Shown here: positions 34,846 through 47,038 of the stretch, in pieces
How the letters are laid out: the number at the start of each line of letters is the position of its first letter
Position numbering within the stretch: the stretch's first letter is position 1
Origin: Mikania micrantha
Lineage: Eukaryota; Streptophyta; Magnoliopsida; Asterales; Asteraceae
NCBI GenBank assembly: GCA_009363875.1
Contig: CM018687.1
Span: 16,368,963 to 16,432,962, forward strand
DNA: 64,000 nucleotides
Reading direction: 5' to 3'
The notes under the pieces: model-generated
What the model was told of the DNA's origin: nothing
Seen by the model: the letters and a program-made list of their open reading frames with translations, nothing else
Database searches by the model: none
Made by a program: the position numbers and the translations under genes

Positions 34846-35360
34846 TATTGTATATGTTTTAATACATTTTTATATTAAAAAAAAGATATTTTAAATACAT
34901 TAAATATACATTTATTAATATTAGAAACACATTTTAAAAAATAACCAGATTATTATAAATCATAAAATTCTAAAAAGTAGTGCGATGTTTGAATTTGAAA
35001 AAAAATATTATTATATAATTATTTTATTATTTAAAGCATTAAATTATGCGAATTTTTTAATCATATTATAAAAAATCATCTTATATTGCTTAAAAATTTC
35101 ATTGATAACTTATAACTATTCGTTACTTGTATATTACACGGAGTAGTATAGTAATATATCAAAACTTAGTGTATCAACAAAGAAGAATTGTATAATTTGG
35201 CCGACCCACGTCTTCCTCAATTTTTTGAAGATTTATATGACATGCTTTAATCGGGCTTGTAAATTTATGATTTGTATGCGAAAACCAAAACGAATCGAAT
35301 TAAATAGATCGTTAACTTTTTGTTCAGTGTCTGTTAAAAACCAAACAAACCAAATTTAAC
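34846..35360. other. AT-rich intergenic sequence
   Basis: Nothing supportable was found between the LINE and the hAT element. Confidence 0.5.
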
Positions 35361-35447
35361 TAGGAGTGTGCATAAATCGGTCCGGACCGTTAGAACCGCT
35401 GATCTGGATCGTAAAATACAGTTCGGATACCCGTTTTATAATAGTAG

Positions 35448-36209
35448 ATGGATTCACAACACATATTGAGTGATGATAATGGAGACCCTTCTAACAACCA
35501 AAATAATGCTCCAAAAAGATAAGGAAAGAAAAGAAAGAACACATCTTTTTCTTGGCAACATTTTGAAGATTTTTTATGAGGATGGATTACGGAAAAGAAA
35601 GGGTAATTAGTGTAAAAGGGAGATATGTGCCAACTCTACAATGAATGGAACATCTGCTTTAGGTAAACATTTAAAAAGATGTCTTGAAAATCCTGAAAGA
35701 CTACAGTAACAAACCACCATGTTTATGAAAGAAAATGAATATGGTCAGGGTAATTTAAAAACATGGAAGTTTAACCACTAAGGTTAGAAAATCATTAACT
35801 AAAATTATTATTGTCTATGAACTCCCATTTTCATTCATTAAACGGGATGGGTTTAGGGAATTCGTTGAAGCAGTGTGTCCTAGAGATAAAGTACCCTCTC
35901 GTATTATAGTGGCTCGTGATATCATTGATTATTTTTTGGAAAAGAAAAAAAAATTCGAAGATTTTTTTAAAAATATATAAATTAATCAAGAGTTTCTTTT
36001 ACCACAAACACTTGGACATCGAACCAATGGATATACTAAATGTGTCTAACTGCTCATTTCATTGATGATAGTTGAACTATCATAAGAGGATCATCAATTT
36101 TAAACCAATTTTAATCCACATGGGTGAAACATTACAAATGCTATTCATGAGTGTTCATAAGAATGGGGATAGAGAATGTTATGACATTTACAATGGATAA
36201 CGCCTCATC
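35448..36209 (+). pseudogene. hAT transposase, N-terminal part (BED finger to start of catalytic core)
   Basis: Starts MDSQHILSDDNGDPSNN. Stops soon follow, among them TAA after about 24 codons. Continuing frames show a SFSWQHFEDFL block, a Zn-finger end (GKHLKRCLENPERLQ), PFSFIKRDGFREFVEAVCPR and finally MTFTMDNAS. The last matches the catalytic 'TvDNAS' motif of hAT transposases, where the gypsy element has inserted. At least six stops or shifts are present. Confidence 0.85.
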
Positions 36210-39076
36210 TGTGACACCTCGTATTTTCCAGTTCAGCTTCTAATTTATTTTAATAATAATTTATATTATTATTACTTACATGGCACTATAATTAGATTAA
36301 TTTAGTTTGACACGTGGCACGATAGTCTAAACATTAACAACCGAGCGATAATTCGATGAATTATCGGAAAACGTACACACGTGTCTCCATTAACGGACGT
36401 TGGTGAATTTAAACGATCAATGATGAAGTTGATCAACAATTAAACATTATACGAGCCTATAATGAACTAAATTATAGTTAAAGTCATGAAACGATGTTCA
36501 TAAACGAGAAACAATCAAAAAACGAACTTAAACAACAAAATTGGGCCATTTGGGCTCATTCGGCCAACCAGGCGGTACCCTAAGGGCCAAGGCTTGGGCC
36601 TTGGCGGTACTCCAGGCTTGGGCGGGTACGCCACGACGCTTCAAATTCTCAAGGCGGTGCACACGAGGTATCTGGAAGATATCTTAATAAAATAATCTAG
36701 GCGGTAAGCCTAGCCTCAAGAATGCCCGCTAGGCGGTACGCGAGGCACCTAGTTCGCAGAAAAAAAAAACTATAAGACTCATCCCAGCTCATTTTTTACA
36801 CTCCACACCTATTTCACTCGACTAAAAGCATCAATCCCGGCCATTTTCACCCTATTACACCATCAACACACATCTGGAGCTAGCTTGAAGCCATCCTTGA
36901 GCCACTTTTGAAGACATTGGAGTCTTGGAGCTTGGGAAAGACATTGTGGAAGCTTATCACCATCACCAACACCTCCTAGCTACTGGGACATCACCATCAG
37001 CCACTTCCAGAGGCACTTTAGGTACTGATTCTGTTGAATCTCAATGGATTTGAGTTTTAAAAGGTAGTTTCTATGGTCCTTGTAGTCTAAAAACACCCAT
37101 ACACACACATGCAAGCCACTATGGCTACATGCAACATCAAGACAATCACATACATGAAATTTTGGGCTTCTGAACCTGCTATTTGTGTCTTGAATCACTG
37201 ATTTGAAGTATTTGAATGATCTATTTGTTAAAATGATGAGATTTGATGGTTGCTTGTTGAGATTGCTATAGATGTTGACTTTTAATGACATGCATGTATG
37301 ATCCATGTGATTTTAGATATTTTGGATGCAAATGCATGATTATTGATGACGTAGGAAGTGTTTACAAGGATTATTGTGATTGATATTGATAAAAATGAGG
37401 ATTTGGGCATATTGCTATTTATAGTAACTTTAAAGTTACAAAGTGTTGATAAATAGCGAAACAAACACTTGCATGTGGTTTTAAGATGATGTTTTGAGGT
37501 TATTATTGATATTGTTAACAAGAAATTTGTTTAGATTCGTCAATATGATGGGGATATCAGGTAGTTACAATATTTAGTACTTTATTGTTGCAAATCGATA
37601 TTAGATGATGTTCTAACTATTATAAGTATGTTTAAATGATTAATGGTGACTTATGTGTTGATTATTGATGAAATGGGTTGGTTTGATTTGATAAAATTAA
37701 TGGAAAACTAGTAAGTTTCTAAATAAGGAAACTTTTGAGTGTGTTTTATTGTGCTAAATGATCTAAGATGCCCTATTTATAATACATGATGTTATTATAT
37801 GATTTTTGGTAGCGAAACATGATAAAAATAGGAAACTTACTATATATAGAAACTTTAACATGAAATGTATGCTTATTTGATAATGTGTAACAACGTGCTA
37901 TGTAACAAATATAATCATATAGGATTAACGAGCATGCTAGAATAACTAACAAGGTAATATTATGTGAACTTGCTAAAAATAGGAACCTGCCTAAAAAGGA
38001 AACTTACTATGAATAGTAAGTTATCCTACGAACATAACTCACGCGCTCACACATAACACACGACACAAAACGCATGTTGAACGAACACTATAACTAAACG
38101 AATCACCAACGGGTCGTTAAGTCAAACACGACCCACATAACAACTTAGAGTTGTTTGGACAAAAACTTGGTTTAGTGAGACCAACACGAACACGAACACG
38201 AACATAAACAGTGAACACGAACTCACAACACCTATGTGATATAGGTAACCACTAAAGGCAAACATTTAATCGTTCACGCAACAACCACTATATAAACTCA
38301 GGTGAGTTTATAACCCCACTTTTACCTTTAAATGTTTTGTTAAACTTTGGGGTGAGAATGCTATGCACAACTTTTAGATGTATGACTGGTAAGTTGTAAA
38401 ACAACTTTTTGAGTGTGCTTGTATCACAACAAAGTCCTCACATATCCTTACCGTTAGTTATATATCAAACGAGTCGTTATTACGTAGTTCTACTGGGTCT
38501 GACAAACCCTGCTCGACGACAACTCTGACTGGTAGTCAGGACGGGCGTAATATCGATCTATGCCATAGTTTCACGATAAACTCGGCGGACGCATCTAACA
38601 GTCTAGTTCGGTAAGATGAACTTAAACACTCGAGACCATAGGTCTACAACTTAACATATCCAGTATATATCTTGCAACTGTTTTTACTTTACTTAAACCT
38701 GTGAACTCACCATCTTTATGTTGACATGTTTTAGCATGTATTCTCAGTAACTGAACAACACGAGCTAGGATGCACATGGAACACCAAGGAAGATTCTTGC
38801 ATGCATCTAGGCTTTTAATCTGAACAATTTATGATGTTGTATTTTAAAAACAATGTGGTGTCTTAGACAACTTATTTCCTCTGCGTAACTTTATTACTTT
38901 CCGCTGCAAAACAATTAACTAAATTCCGCTGCATAACTTAATGTAACTTGATTTAATTATCAAAAATATGTGTTTTCAAACTCATATAGAGTCGTTCCAT
39001 ATGACCGAGAGCTTTGATCCTGACCACGTCACACCTAGCGGTCTGGCACTGAAAGTGGAAATTTGGGGGCATGACA
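36210..39076 (+). repeat. 5' LTR of the gypsy element
   Basis: 2867 bp, aligned by eye with the 3' LTR over the whole length with many substitutions. It lacks about 160 bp present in the 3' LTR (about 52822-52980). Both edges of that gap lie in the word 'ttgagtgtg'/'ttgagcatg', so a deletion between short direct repeats is likely. The LTR contains a repeated 'ggcggta' motif near 36570-36740. Confidence 0.9.
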
Positions 39077-39079
39077 GAC

Positions 39080-39092
39080 TGGTATCAGAGCC
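39080..39092 (+). promoter_or_regulatory. primer-binding site (initiator tRNA-Met type)
   Basis: TGGTATCAGAGCC starts three bases after the end of the 5' LTR. It is the standard complement of the 3' end of plant initiator tRNA-Met used to prime minus-strand synthesis. Confidence 0.93.
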
Positions 39093-39222
39093 TTGGTTAT
39101 AGAGAACTAGGTTTGCATGTAGTAAACTTAGACTATAGCCATTGCTCTACACTAGACACTACACTTAGACATTTCACAATGATAATGTTATTATATGTGT
39201 ACTTATTAAACGATGTTACAGG

Positions 39223-40047
39223 ATGGATAACCGCGAACGTAACCTAGGAAAGAGACCAGCCGATGATACAGAGGAGGACCAGCGCAAGATGCGCCGCATG
39301 GTCCCGCTAGCCGATATCTTTCCGGGAGAGTTCACACGTGTTCGCTCGATGAGCAACACCCGAGATTGGGATTGGTACCCAAACATGATCCACACGTGGA
39401 TCAACGAGGAGAGAGTACCCCCGCCTATGTCCTTGGGGAGTAATTCTAGCGAGCCCCGACTACCGGCACTAGGGTATCCACTAGAGCAGGCCTTCGCGGC
39501 CCATGCAGCTAGGTCGGATCGGGCGATCCGAACCATGTATGATTTATCTGGGGAGTTTTCGGTGGTAATGGCAGACCGACAGTACCTACTACAACGAGTT
39601 GCTCATCTCGAGGAGGAGCTCGCGTATACAGACCGGGTGCACGACAACCTGGTCGAGATGACACGACAGGCCCTACGACAGCAGGAGGAGATGGCTACTC
39701 AGATGGAGCAGATGAGAGCCAGGATGAAGCACATCGAGGCTCACTCTGCTGCTACAACGACCGTAGCTCAGGAGGCTAGAGCTCGAGCAGCGGCAGCCGA
39801 GGCACTAACCGAGGCGAACGATGCCCAAGCCGAGGCTAATGAGGCTATGATGCAGGCGCTAGCTGCGCAGTTCATTGATGAGCCAGAGCCGGCTGAGGCG
39901 GAACAACTCTTTGACGACGAAGACGAGGAGCCGTTCGAAAACGAGGACGAGGATCTGATGGAGGATCCGGACGAGGAGCCATTCGTGGAGCAGGACGACG
40001 GACCTGCTGCAAGCGGAGATTCACACTCCACCATTGCCACCGAGTAG
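39223..40047 (+). CDS. intact extra ORF upstream of gag in the gypsy element
   Basis: 274 codons without interruption, starting 130 bp after the primer-binding site; the ATG follows 'gttacag', an acceptor-like context. Residues 1-35 are charged (KRPADDTEEDQRKMRRM). Residues 40-95 include WDWYPNMIHTWINEERVPPP. Residues about 115-215 are a heptad-like, Ala/Glu/Gln-rich coiled coil, and 219-258 are very acidic (DDEDEEPFENEDED). It is higher in GC than its surroundings. I recognise no conserved domain. It could be an accessory or Gag-like structural protein, as some plant Ty3 elements carry an additional ORF before gag. Its integrity contrasts with the broken gag-pol. Confidence 0.6.
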   Translation: MDNRERNLGKRPADDTEEDQRKMRRMVPLADIFPGEFTRVRSMSNTRDWDWYPNMIHTWINEERVPPPMSLGSNSSEPRLPALGYPLEQAFAAHAARSDRAIRTMYDLSGEFSVVMADRQYLLQRVAHLEEELAYTDRVHDNLVEMTRQALRQQEEMATQMEQMRARMKHIEAHSAATTTVAQEARARAAAAEALTEANDAQAEANEAMMQALAAQFIDEPEPAEAEQLFDDEDEEPFENEDEDLMEDPDEEPFVEQDDGPAASGDSHSTIATE

Positions 40048-40947
40048 TTTCTTTTTATTTCAGTAGTAGTATTAGAACCTATATGAGCGGGTTGTGCTCA
40101 TACTAATCGTTTTGATAGTAGTGATCTTCTCAAACTTATGGTTGTACTTTTGGAAAAGAATTATTAATGAAATGATCATTTTTAACTTTATTATTCTGTT
40201 ACATTGTACTTGTATGCATACTATCACACATCTAACTCAAACCATAAGTAACACATTATCTATTGTATATAGAACTAACAATGGATGGAAGAGGAACATA
40301 CGTGCGAGCACACAAATGACCTATTTGCTCAGCAGCCATCAAAGAAATGGTTGTGTATCACCCCGACCGATGGGGGAAACGTCGGGATGCCACGAGGGAT
40401 GTGTAGATTGTTCATAAGCTCGTGGGAATCTAATTTAAATCATCACATATCATTTAATCAACCAAATTAATAACACCAAAAATCATGTTCATCATGAATT
40501 AGTTACATCAAATACAAAAGAGATTTAGCTATCTAACTAAATTCTAGTCTTCAGAATTTCAGTTATTTAGCTAAGTCCAAGAACCTAAGTGACGATTGTC
40601 CAAAATATGAGAGATCATCCTCCTCAACCTACTTGTCTTCATTTCCTGAAACATGTAGAAAATCAAGTGTCAACTACGAAGTAGTTGGTGAGAAATCATA
40701 AGTTTTTATGTATTAAAAACGTTTATAAAAAGTTTATGAAAGTGTATAAGTAGGTTTATGAAAGTTTATAATTTCCCCGAGAAAATCCACATGTGCACCT
40801 GCGAGATAATCCAACACATAATCCAACACAATCACAAACATACAATCACATCTATCAAAGAATCATAGAAAATCATAGATAATCAATCACATAAGCATTC
40901 AACCAATCTCAATCATCAATAATCTCAAATATTATAAGTGACTATAC

Positions 40948-41215
40948 ATGAAGTCAATGTGTTTAACCGGATTTAAAGACAATGATCCATGGAGTGGTAG
41001 CTAACCACGTGACAATACATGAAATCAATGCGAATGACCGAAGTCAAAGACAATGATTCATGGAGTGGTGACAAACCACGTGACAATAAATGCAATCGTT
41101 GCGGATGACCGAAGTCAACAGTAACGACTGATGGAGTTGTGATAATCCAAGTGGCAATACATGTAATCATTGCTAATGACCGTAGTCAATAACAATGTCA
41201 CACGGATATATGATA
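40948..41215. repeat. minisatellite of about 70-72 bp in the solo LTR
   Basis: Units start near 40948, 41018, 41088 and 41160. Each has 'catg.aatcaatg', 'gaccg.agtcaa', 'caatga' and 'catggagtggt' blocks, then 'ccacgtgacaata'. About 3.5 diverged copies. Confidence 0.85.
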
Positions 41216-42004
41216 ATCAGTGATACTCCATAAACAGTGACAATCCCATAATATGAATATCATATTGATAAACTGGTATCTCCCATGTGTTATCAAAATA
41301 ATATTAAAAATTGGTATACATGTTTCACCTCCGAGTTTAAAATCAAAATGAATTAAAGGGAGGTTATGAGAACTCACCTGAGTCCTTAGATTCAGTGTTT
41401 TAGTAGAATGCGCGCTCGCGTATGAAATCCCAACACTTCAACAATCTGTAATTATCGTATGTTTGTGTTTGTAAGTATACGCGCTTTATCCAAATTAAGT
41501 GTCCACCATTTTCCACCTTATATCCTTGAATATCTAGTGATTTTAGTTTATTTAATCCAAAGTAAGGTGACTTATTCTATGTTTTATAATTGATTATCAC
41601 TTAGAATGTAATTTAGACTTGTAGGTTTAAATCATCCGATAATGATAATTAATTGAGATATCTATATGTATTTTCTATAGGTTTGTATACTCTAAAGTGA
41701 TAACCTTAATTTATGTACTCATCATTTCATGCATGCATAATTAATTTTACTTGACCACCATGATTTAAGCTATAAAACCAATTTAAGTTCTAAGTAAGTT
41801 ATGTTTAAGTTATCCTCATAAAATATTCACATTATGTAAAATCTTATAATTTTAACTCATGTCATTAAGAAAGGTGGTGACTTGAATTTTTACATGCATG
41901 CATGATTACCCATGAGTTTATTGAGACTTTTGTTTTCCCCTATCCCTAGTCCCGCGCTTAGGTTTTTCTAAGCAACAAGCAGCGAACCTAGGGCTTAAGT
42001 ATCC

Positions 42005-42480
42005 ATAGGTTCGGCCACATTTAAGGGGGGGTTCGGCTGATTAAGCTTAGCCATGCAGGGCTTTTGATACTCTAAGGTTCGGCCTAGAGAGAAAGAAAGG
42101 TTCGGCAATATCCTGATGCAAGGTTTGGCTAAGGATTTGCTGAACAAGACCTTCAACACCATAGGTTCGGCTGGTGTATGATGGTTCGGCCCGAGGGTTC
42201 GTCTGATTCTCATGGTTCGCGAGTGCATGGAAGGTTTGCTGCCCATGGGAGGTTCGTTGGAAGGCTTGGCCATGCAAGGTTCGCTAGCCTAGGGTTCGTA
42301 GCCCCTAGGTTCGCTGGCTATAGGTTCGCGATCCCTTGGCAGGTTTGCAGGTTCGGCTCTTATGTTCAATCAGCAGCTAGGTTCGTCTACAAGAGGAGGG
42401 TTCTGCTGAGTTAGGGTTCGGCCACCCCCAATTGCCCGGCTAGAATAGGTTCGGCCCACAGGGTTCGGCCACCTGCAGCC
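42005..42480. repeat. array of 'ggttcgg/ggttcgc' words in the solo LTR
   Basis: More than 20 copies of GGTTCG (or ggtttg) occur at irregular 12-35 bp spacing, often followed by 'gct', 'gcc' or 'cgag'. Overlapping open frames on both strands are a by-product. The spacing is too irregular for a simple tandem repeat. Confidence 0.8.
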
Positions 42481-44905
42481 TCCCCTTCACGAACCAGCCC
42501 ACCATGATCGTTCATCCTCATCATCTTCGTCCCTAATTCCTTACAGATCGTTCCCTTGACTCATTCATATCCATAGAGTTTAGTTTTTAAGTTTTACAAT
42601 GCTTATATATGCTTAAAATACAAGGATCCTAACCGGTTGTGTTTTGAGCGAAAACAACAAAATAATACTCAGGATTTACCTCGATACGTCAACTGAACTT
42701 GAGATTTCTTTGTATCTTCTTGTTCTCCTCGGTCTCACGAACGCGTAGACGCCAAGATCTTGAAAATCCGTTGAGTAACGAGCGAGATATCGTAGAGAGA
42801 AGTTTTAGAGACAGAAAGTGACGAATTCTTTGTTCTAGAGAGAGAGAGTTGTAGGTGGAAATGAGTAAGAAAAAGAGGGAGTTCTTCCTTTTATCACGTC
42901 TTGATCCCCCGTGCTCAGTCTCGTTTATTTCACGTTATAATTATTAAATGATCGGTTTTGCTCGTGATTATATTTAAAACATTAAAGTGTTCAAATAAAT
43001 ATGTTTCGTTTTAATAAAATAGTTTTATTTAAATTGTTTCATAACAACGATTTTCGTTTTATTTTCGTTAACTCATTATTTAAATAACACGATTTGTTTT
43101 AGTTTTGTCTTAGGTTGTGATTCCTAATAAACGTTATTAGTTTCCTGTTATTAATTTAATATCGTTAATTATTATTTCGGTTATCTCATCGAAACGCGTT
43201 ACTCACGTACGTATTCGTAAAGATCGTCACCTTTCCGAATCCAACGCTTGTATCGTATTTCGATTCGATTTACAGTTTATTGAATATCGTTTCAAATATT
43301 ATTCTTAATAATTATATTCGTGTGAATCGTCACCCACGCGAATACATTTATTAAGTTAATAATTCTGAATTAATATTCGTGTTTAAATTGTGTTCGTAAC
43401 CTTACCATCGCGTAAGCAATTCCAATTATACTTCCATTATTTTATGAACTTTAATATTATCAATTCCAATCCAAAACCCACTAAACCAAATCACTGACAC
43501 ATCCGTGATAGACCGAAATATGCATATGTATAGGGCATATGTAGGGGTCAGTCGCAACCGCCCCAGCCACCGTCCCACCGCTATTTCGATAAACCATGAC
43601 CATGTGTCCTTGACTATGTTTAGCAACCAAACAACAACCAATTCAACTCCTTTCCATTCCCAACCAATAATCCATATTTGTGAATTTTACTACGATAAAC
43701 TCTCTGGTTCTGTTTAGTTGGGTTACAACTAAACTTCCCATGGTTTACGCGTATAATAATATGTTCTCAATGTATACCAATTATCAATAATATCATCCAA
43801 TAATTAATTATCATCAATAGTTAACAAATCAGGTCGTAACGGTACAATCGTACATATGTACGGACGACCTGAAATACAGTGATGTTACAGGTTGAACGAA
43901 GAGTCAAAAAAGCAATCGCAGAGTATGAGGCGAACCAGTTGAATAGTGAGACTAGTGGCACTAACAATGGTAACAATAAAAAGTTAACTTGACTAACTTA
44001 GTGTAGCAAACACGATCACTAACACATAGCATTGACTGCTGACGAACAGGATCCCACAACAACAACAACAAGGTATGCTCGTTCAAAACCTTCTTAATTT
44101 CCATCCACACACCTTCAAAGGCACTGTGGGAGCGGCGAGACTGCTCCGGTGGTTAGAAAAAGCAGAGTCTGTGTTCTCAATGTGTGAGTGCTCGGAGGAG
44201 AACATGGTCAAATTAATAACAGGGACGCTCGAGGGTCAGGCCCTCACTTGGTGGAACTATTACGTCCAGACATTGGGTCTGGAAACGACAAACTCCATAT
44301 CATGGAAGGAGTTCACCCGAATGCTCCAGGAGGAGTACTACCCTCGGAATGAGATTAAAAAGCTGAAGGAGGAATTTTGGGTCCACAAGATGGTGGGATC
44401 AGAAATCAAGCAATTCGTTTCTCGATTTCATGAGTTATGCCGACCATGCCCGGGAATGGTGACACCGGAGTACAAAAAGATCGAACAACTCATTAGTGGC
44501 CTACCGGAGCAGATCCAGAGCATGGTCACTGCTGCTGACGCTACGCTCATCCAACCAACCATTCGTCTGGCCCACAAACTGACATACTAGGCAGTAGCCC
44601 AAGGGAAACTGCGGAAGACAAGTGAGCATTTGAAGCCCCAGGAAGCCAAATCTAAATGGGAACCAAGCCACAACATGAACTTCACTCCTCAACAACCAAC
44701 TCAACATCGGTCAGCACCAGCCAAAGTTTTCACTGCCACTCAATCAGAGGCCCAACGGAAGGGGTATACATGGGCAATTACCCCAAATGCAACAACAGCT
44801 CATACCACCACTTCGGCCCATGCAATAGGGTCAAGTGTACCAGATGTGGAAGAAACAGGCATCACGAAAAGGAGTGTCGTGCCGACCCGACCCGAACACA
44901 AATGA

Positions 44906-47034
44906 TACATAGAGATGATGTTTTACCTGCGGAAATCCGGGTCACATGCGCCGAGACTGCCCGTAATTCAAGAAAACCAAAGGCAACATGGCGAAGGGCA
45001 GGGCGTTCGTCATCGGGTCCAGTGAAGCCAAAGATGATCCTAACATCGTAACCGGTACGTTCCTTTTAAATAATGTATATGCTAGTATATTATTTGATAT
45101 CGGTGCCGATAGGAGTTTTATATCCACTGAATTTAGCCAACTGCTTATCAGTAACCCAACACCACTAGATTATAAGTATACCATAGAGTTAGCCGATGGC
45201 AAGCTGATAGAAATGCAACACATATTTCGGGGATACGCCATGGTGCTGGCGGATGACGAACTCGAAATCGATCTGATGCCGGTGACTCTAGGGAGCTTCT
45301 ACGTGGTGGTTGGAATGGATCAGCTATTTTCAAACCAAGCCGAGATCATGTGCAACGAGAAGATTGTTCGAGTCACATTGCTAAACGGAGAGCATATTTG
45401 TATTCAGGGAGAACGGCGGGGAATACCCTTGAACAACATGTCCTGCATTAAGGCTAGCAAGTATCTGCAGAAGGGATACCCAGCAATATTAGCCCTTATC
45501 ACCAAGCAACCAAAGAAGGAGAGAAAGGTCGAGGACATCGATGTAGTCCGCGATTTCCCTGAAGTATTTCCCGAGGATCTACCTCGACTGCCACTGAAGA
45601 GATTAATCGAGTTCCAGATAGACCTCACACCGGGAGTCGCACCAATTGCGAAAGCACCATACCGACTACGCAAGAGTTGTCTAACCAGCTACAGGAGTTG
45701 TTAGACAAGGGATTCATCAGACCAAGCTTCTCGTCATGGGGAGCACCATTACTGTTCGTGAAGAAGAAAGACGGAACATTCAGAATGTGCATCGACTACC
45801 GGGAGCTGAACAAGGTAACGATCAAGAATCGATACCCATTACCGCGAATAGATGACTTTTTGATTAGCTGCAAGGGTCAAGCTACTATTCGAAGTTCGAT
45901 TTGAGATCGGGTTACCATCAATTAAGGATACAGGAGGATGACATTCCTAAGACAACCTTTAGGACGAGATATGGACACTACGAATTTTTGGTTATGCCCT
46001 TTGGACTAACCAATGCACCGGCGGTATTCATAGATCTCATGAATTGCGTGTGCAAACCCTATCTCGACAATTCGTAATAGTGTTCATTGACGATATCCTG
46101 ATTTATTTCAAGAGTCAGTAAGAGCATGTTGAACACGTGAGGCTTGTCTTGACATTACTGAAAAGCGAGCAGCTATACGCGAAATTTTCCAAATGCGACT
46201 TTTGGATTCGCGAGGTCCAGTTCCTTGGACACGTATTTAACGAAAAGGGAATACACGTAGTTAACGAAAAGGGAATACACGTAGACCCAACCAAGATTTA
46301 AGCTATCAAAAACAGGGAAGCACCAAAAACTCCAACTAAGGCGATACAGTTCCTAGGATTGGCAGGGTACTACAGGCGGTTTATCGAGGGATTCTCGAAG
46401 ATCACGCAGTCACTAACCTCCCTTACACACAAAGACAAGAAGTTCGAATAGGGAGAGAAACAAGAGTCGTCATTCAGCTTACTGAAGCAGAAATTGTGCA
46501 ATGCACCGATCCTATCCCTACCTGAGGGATGCGACGATTTTGTGGTCTACTGTGACGCGTCAAAACAAGGACTCGGTTGCGTGTTAATGCAGGAAGAGAA
46601 GGTCATCGCATACGCGTCACGACAACTAAAGGTGCAAGAGAAGAACTATACAACTCACGATTTGGAGTTGGGAGCCGTGGTGTTCGCATTGAAGATTTGG
46701 CGACACTACCTATATGGTACAAAATGCACAATCTTCACCGATCATAAAAGCCTACAACGTATCTTCGATCAGATGGAACTAAACATGAGACAACGAAGAT
46801 GGGTTGAGCTTATAGGCGATTATGATTACGCTATCAAGTACTACCAAGGAAAAGTTAACGTGGTGGCCGACGCGTTTAGCCGGAAGGAAACAACAAGGCG
46901 CGTACGTGCACTACAATTTAGGATAAACTCAGAGATGCCAAACCAGACTCGGAATGCACAGCAAGAAGCTCTGAAGGCCGAGAACCCCCTCACTAATCCT
47001 TGCGTGGCATGGATAAACAATTGGATGTGAAGGC
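44906..47034 (+). pseudogene. gypsy pol: protease, reverse transcriptase, RNase H
   Basis: Protease frame (44988-45704): the active-site region reads LFDIGADRSF where the family has D-S/T-G-A, so the catalytic triplet is altered. It runs into the RT start (VRDFPEVFPEDLP). After a frameshift comes DKGFIRPSFSSWGAPLLFVK and IDYRELNKVTIKNRYPLPRI, then another frameshift, the FLVMPFGLTNAP motif, two stops at about 46076-46081, then the catalytic VFIDDILIY. A 24-bp in-frame tandem duplication lies at 46237-46284. RNase H (46494-47030) is open: CDASKQGLGCVLMQ, ASRQLKVQEKNYTTHDLEL, TDHKSLQRIF. The reading ends where the second solo LTR inserted. Confidence 0.9.
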
Positions 47035-47038
47035 CGAC

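Larger units (their letters stand above)
40354..43889 (-). mobile_element. solo LTR of a different gypsy-type family, inserted in gag
   Basis: 3536 bp, in reverse orientation: sense ends are TGTAACATC (at 43889) and GGTGATACA (at 40354). A perfect GGTTG target-site duplication flanks it (40349-40353 and 43890-43894). Removing it and one GGTTG rejoins the gag frame. It contains a 70-bp minisatellite and a 'ggttcg' array. No internal retroelement sequence is present, so it arose by LTR-LTR recombination. Confidence 0.88.
40281..44905 (+). pseudogene. gypsy gag, split by a solo LTR
   Basis: Gag starts at ATG 40281, has an early TGA, and reads AAIKEMV up to the solo LTR (40354-43889). It resumes with ERRVKKAIAEYEANQLN at 43890. 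After a stop near 43992 the core domain follows (44075-44590: HTFKGTVGAARLLRWLEKAE, EGQALTWWNYY, FHELCRPCPG). A TAG ends this at 44588. Shifted frames then give a Gln/Pro-rich stretch and two CCHC-like zinc knuckles (KCTRCGRNRHHEKEC, and a decayed second one near 44920-44960). Gag would form the virus-like particle; this copy cannot. Confidence 0.88.

Noticed and set aside
39768..40040. Ser-rich minus-strand frame of 90 codons
   Set aside because: It is the antisense shadow of the Ala/Glu-rich coiled-coil and acidic tail of the 274-codon ORF.
41995..42414. Open frames of 76-92 codons on both strands
   Set aside because: They are by-products of the GGTTCG array within a solo LTR, with no conserved protein-like features.
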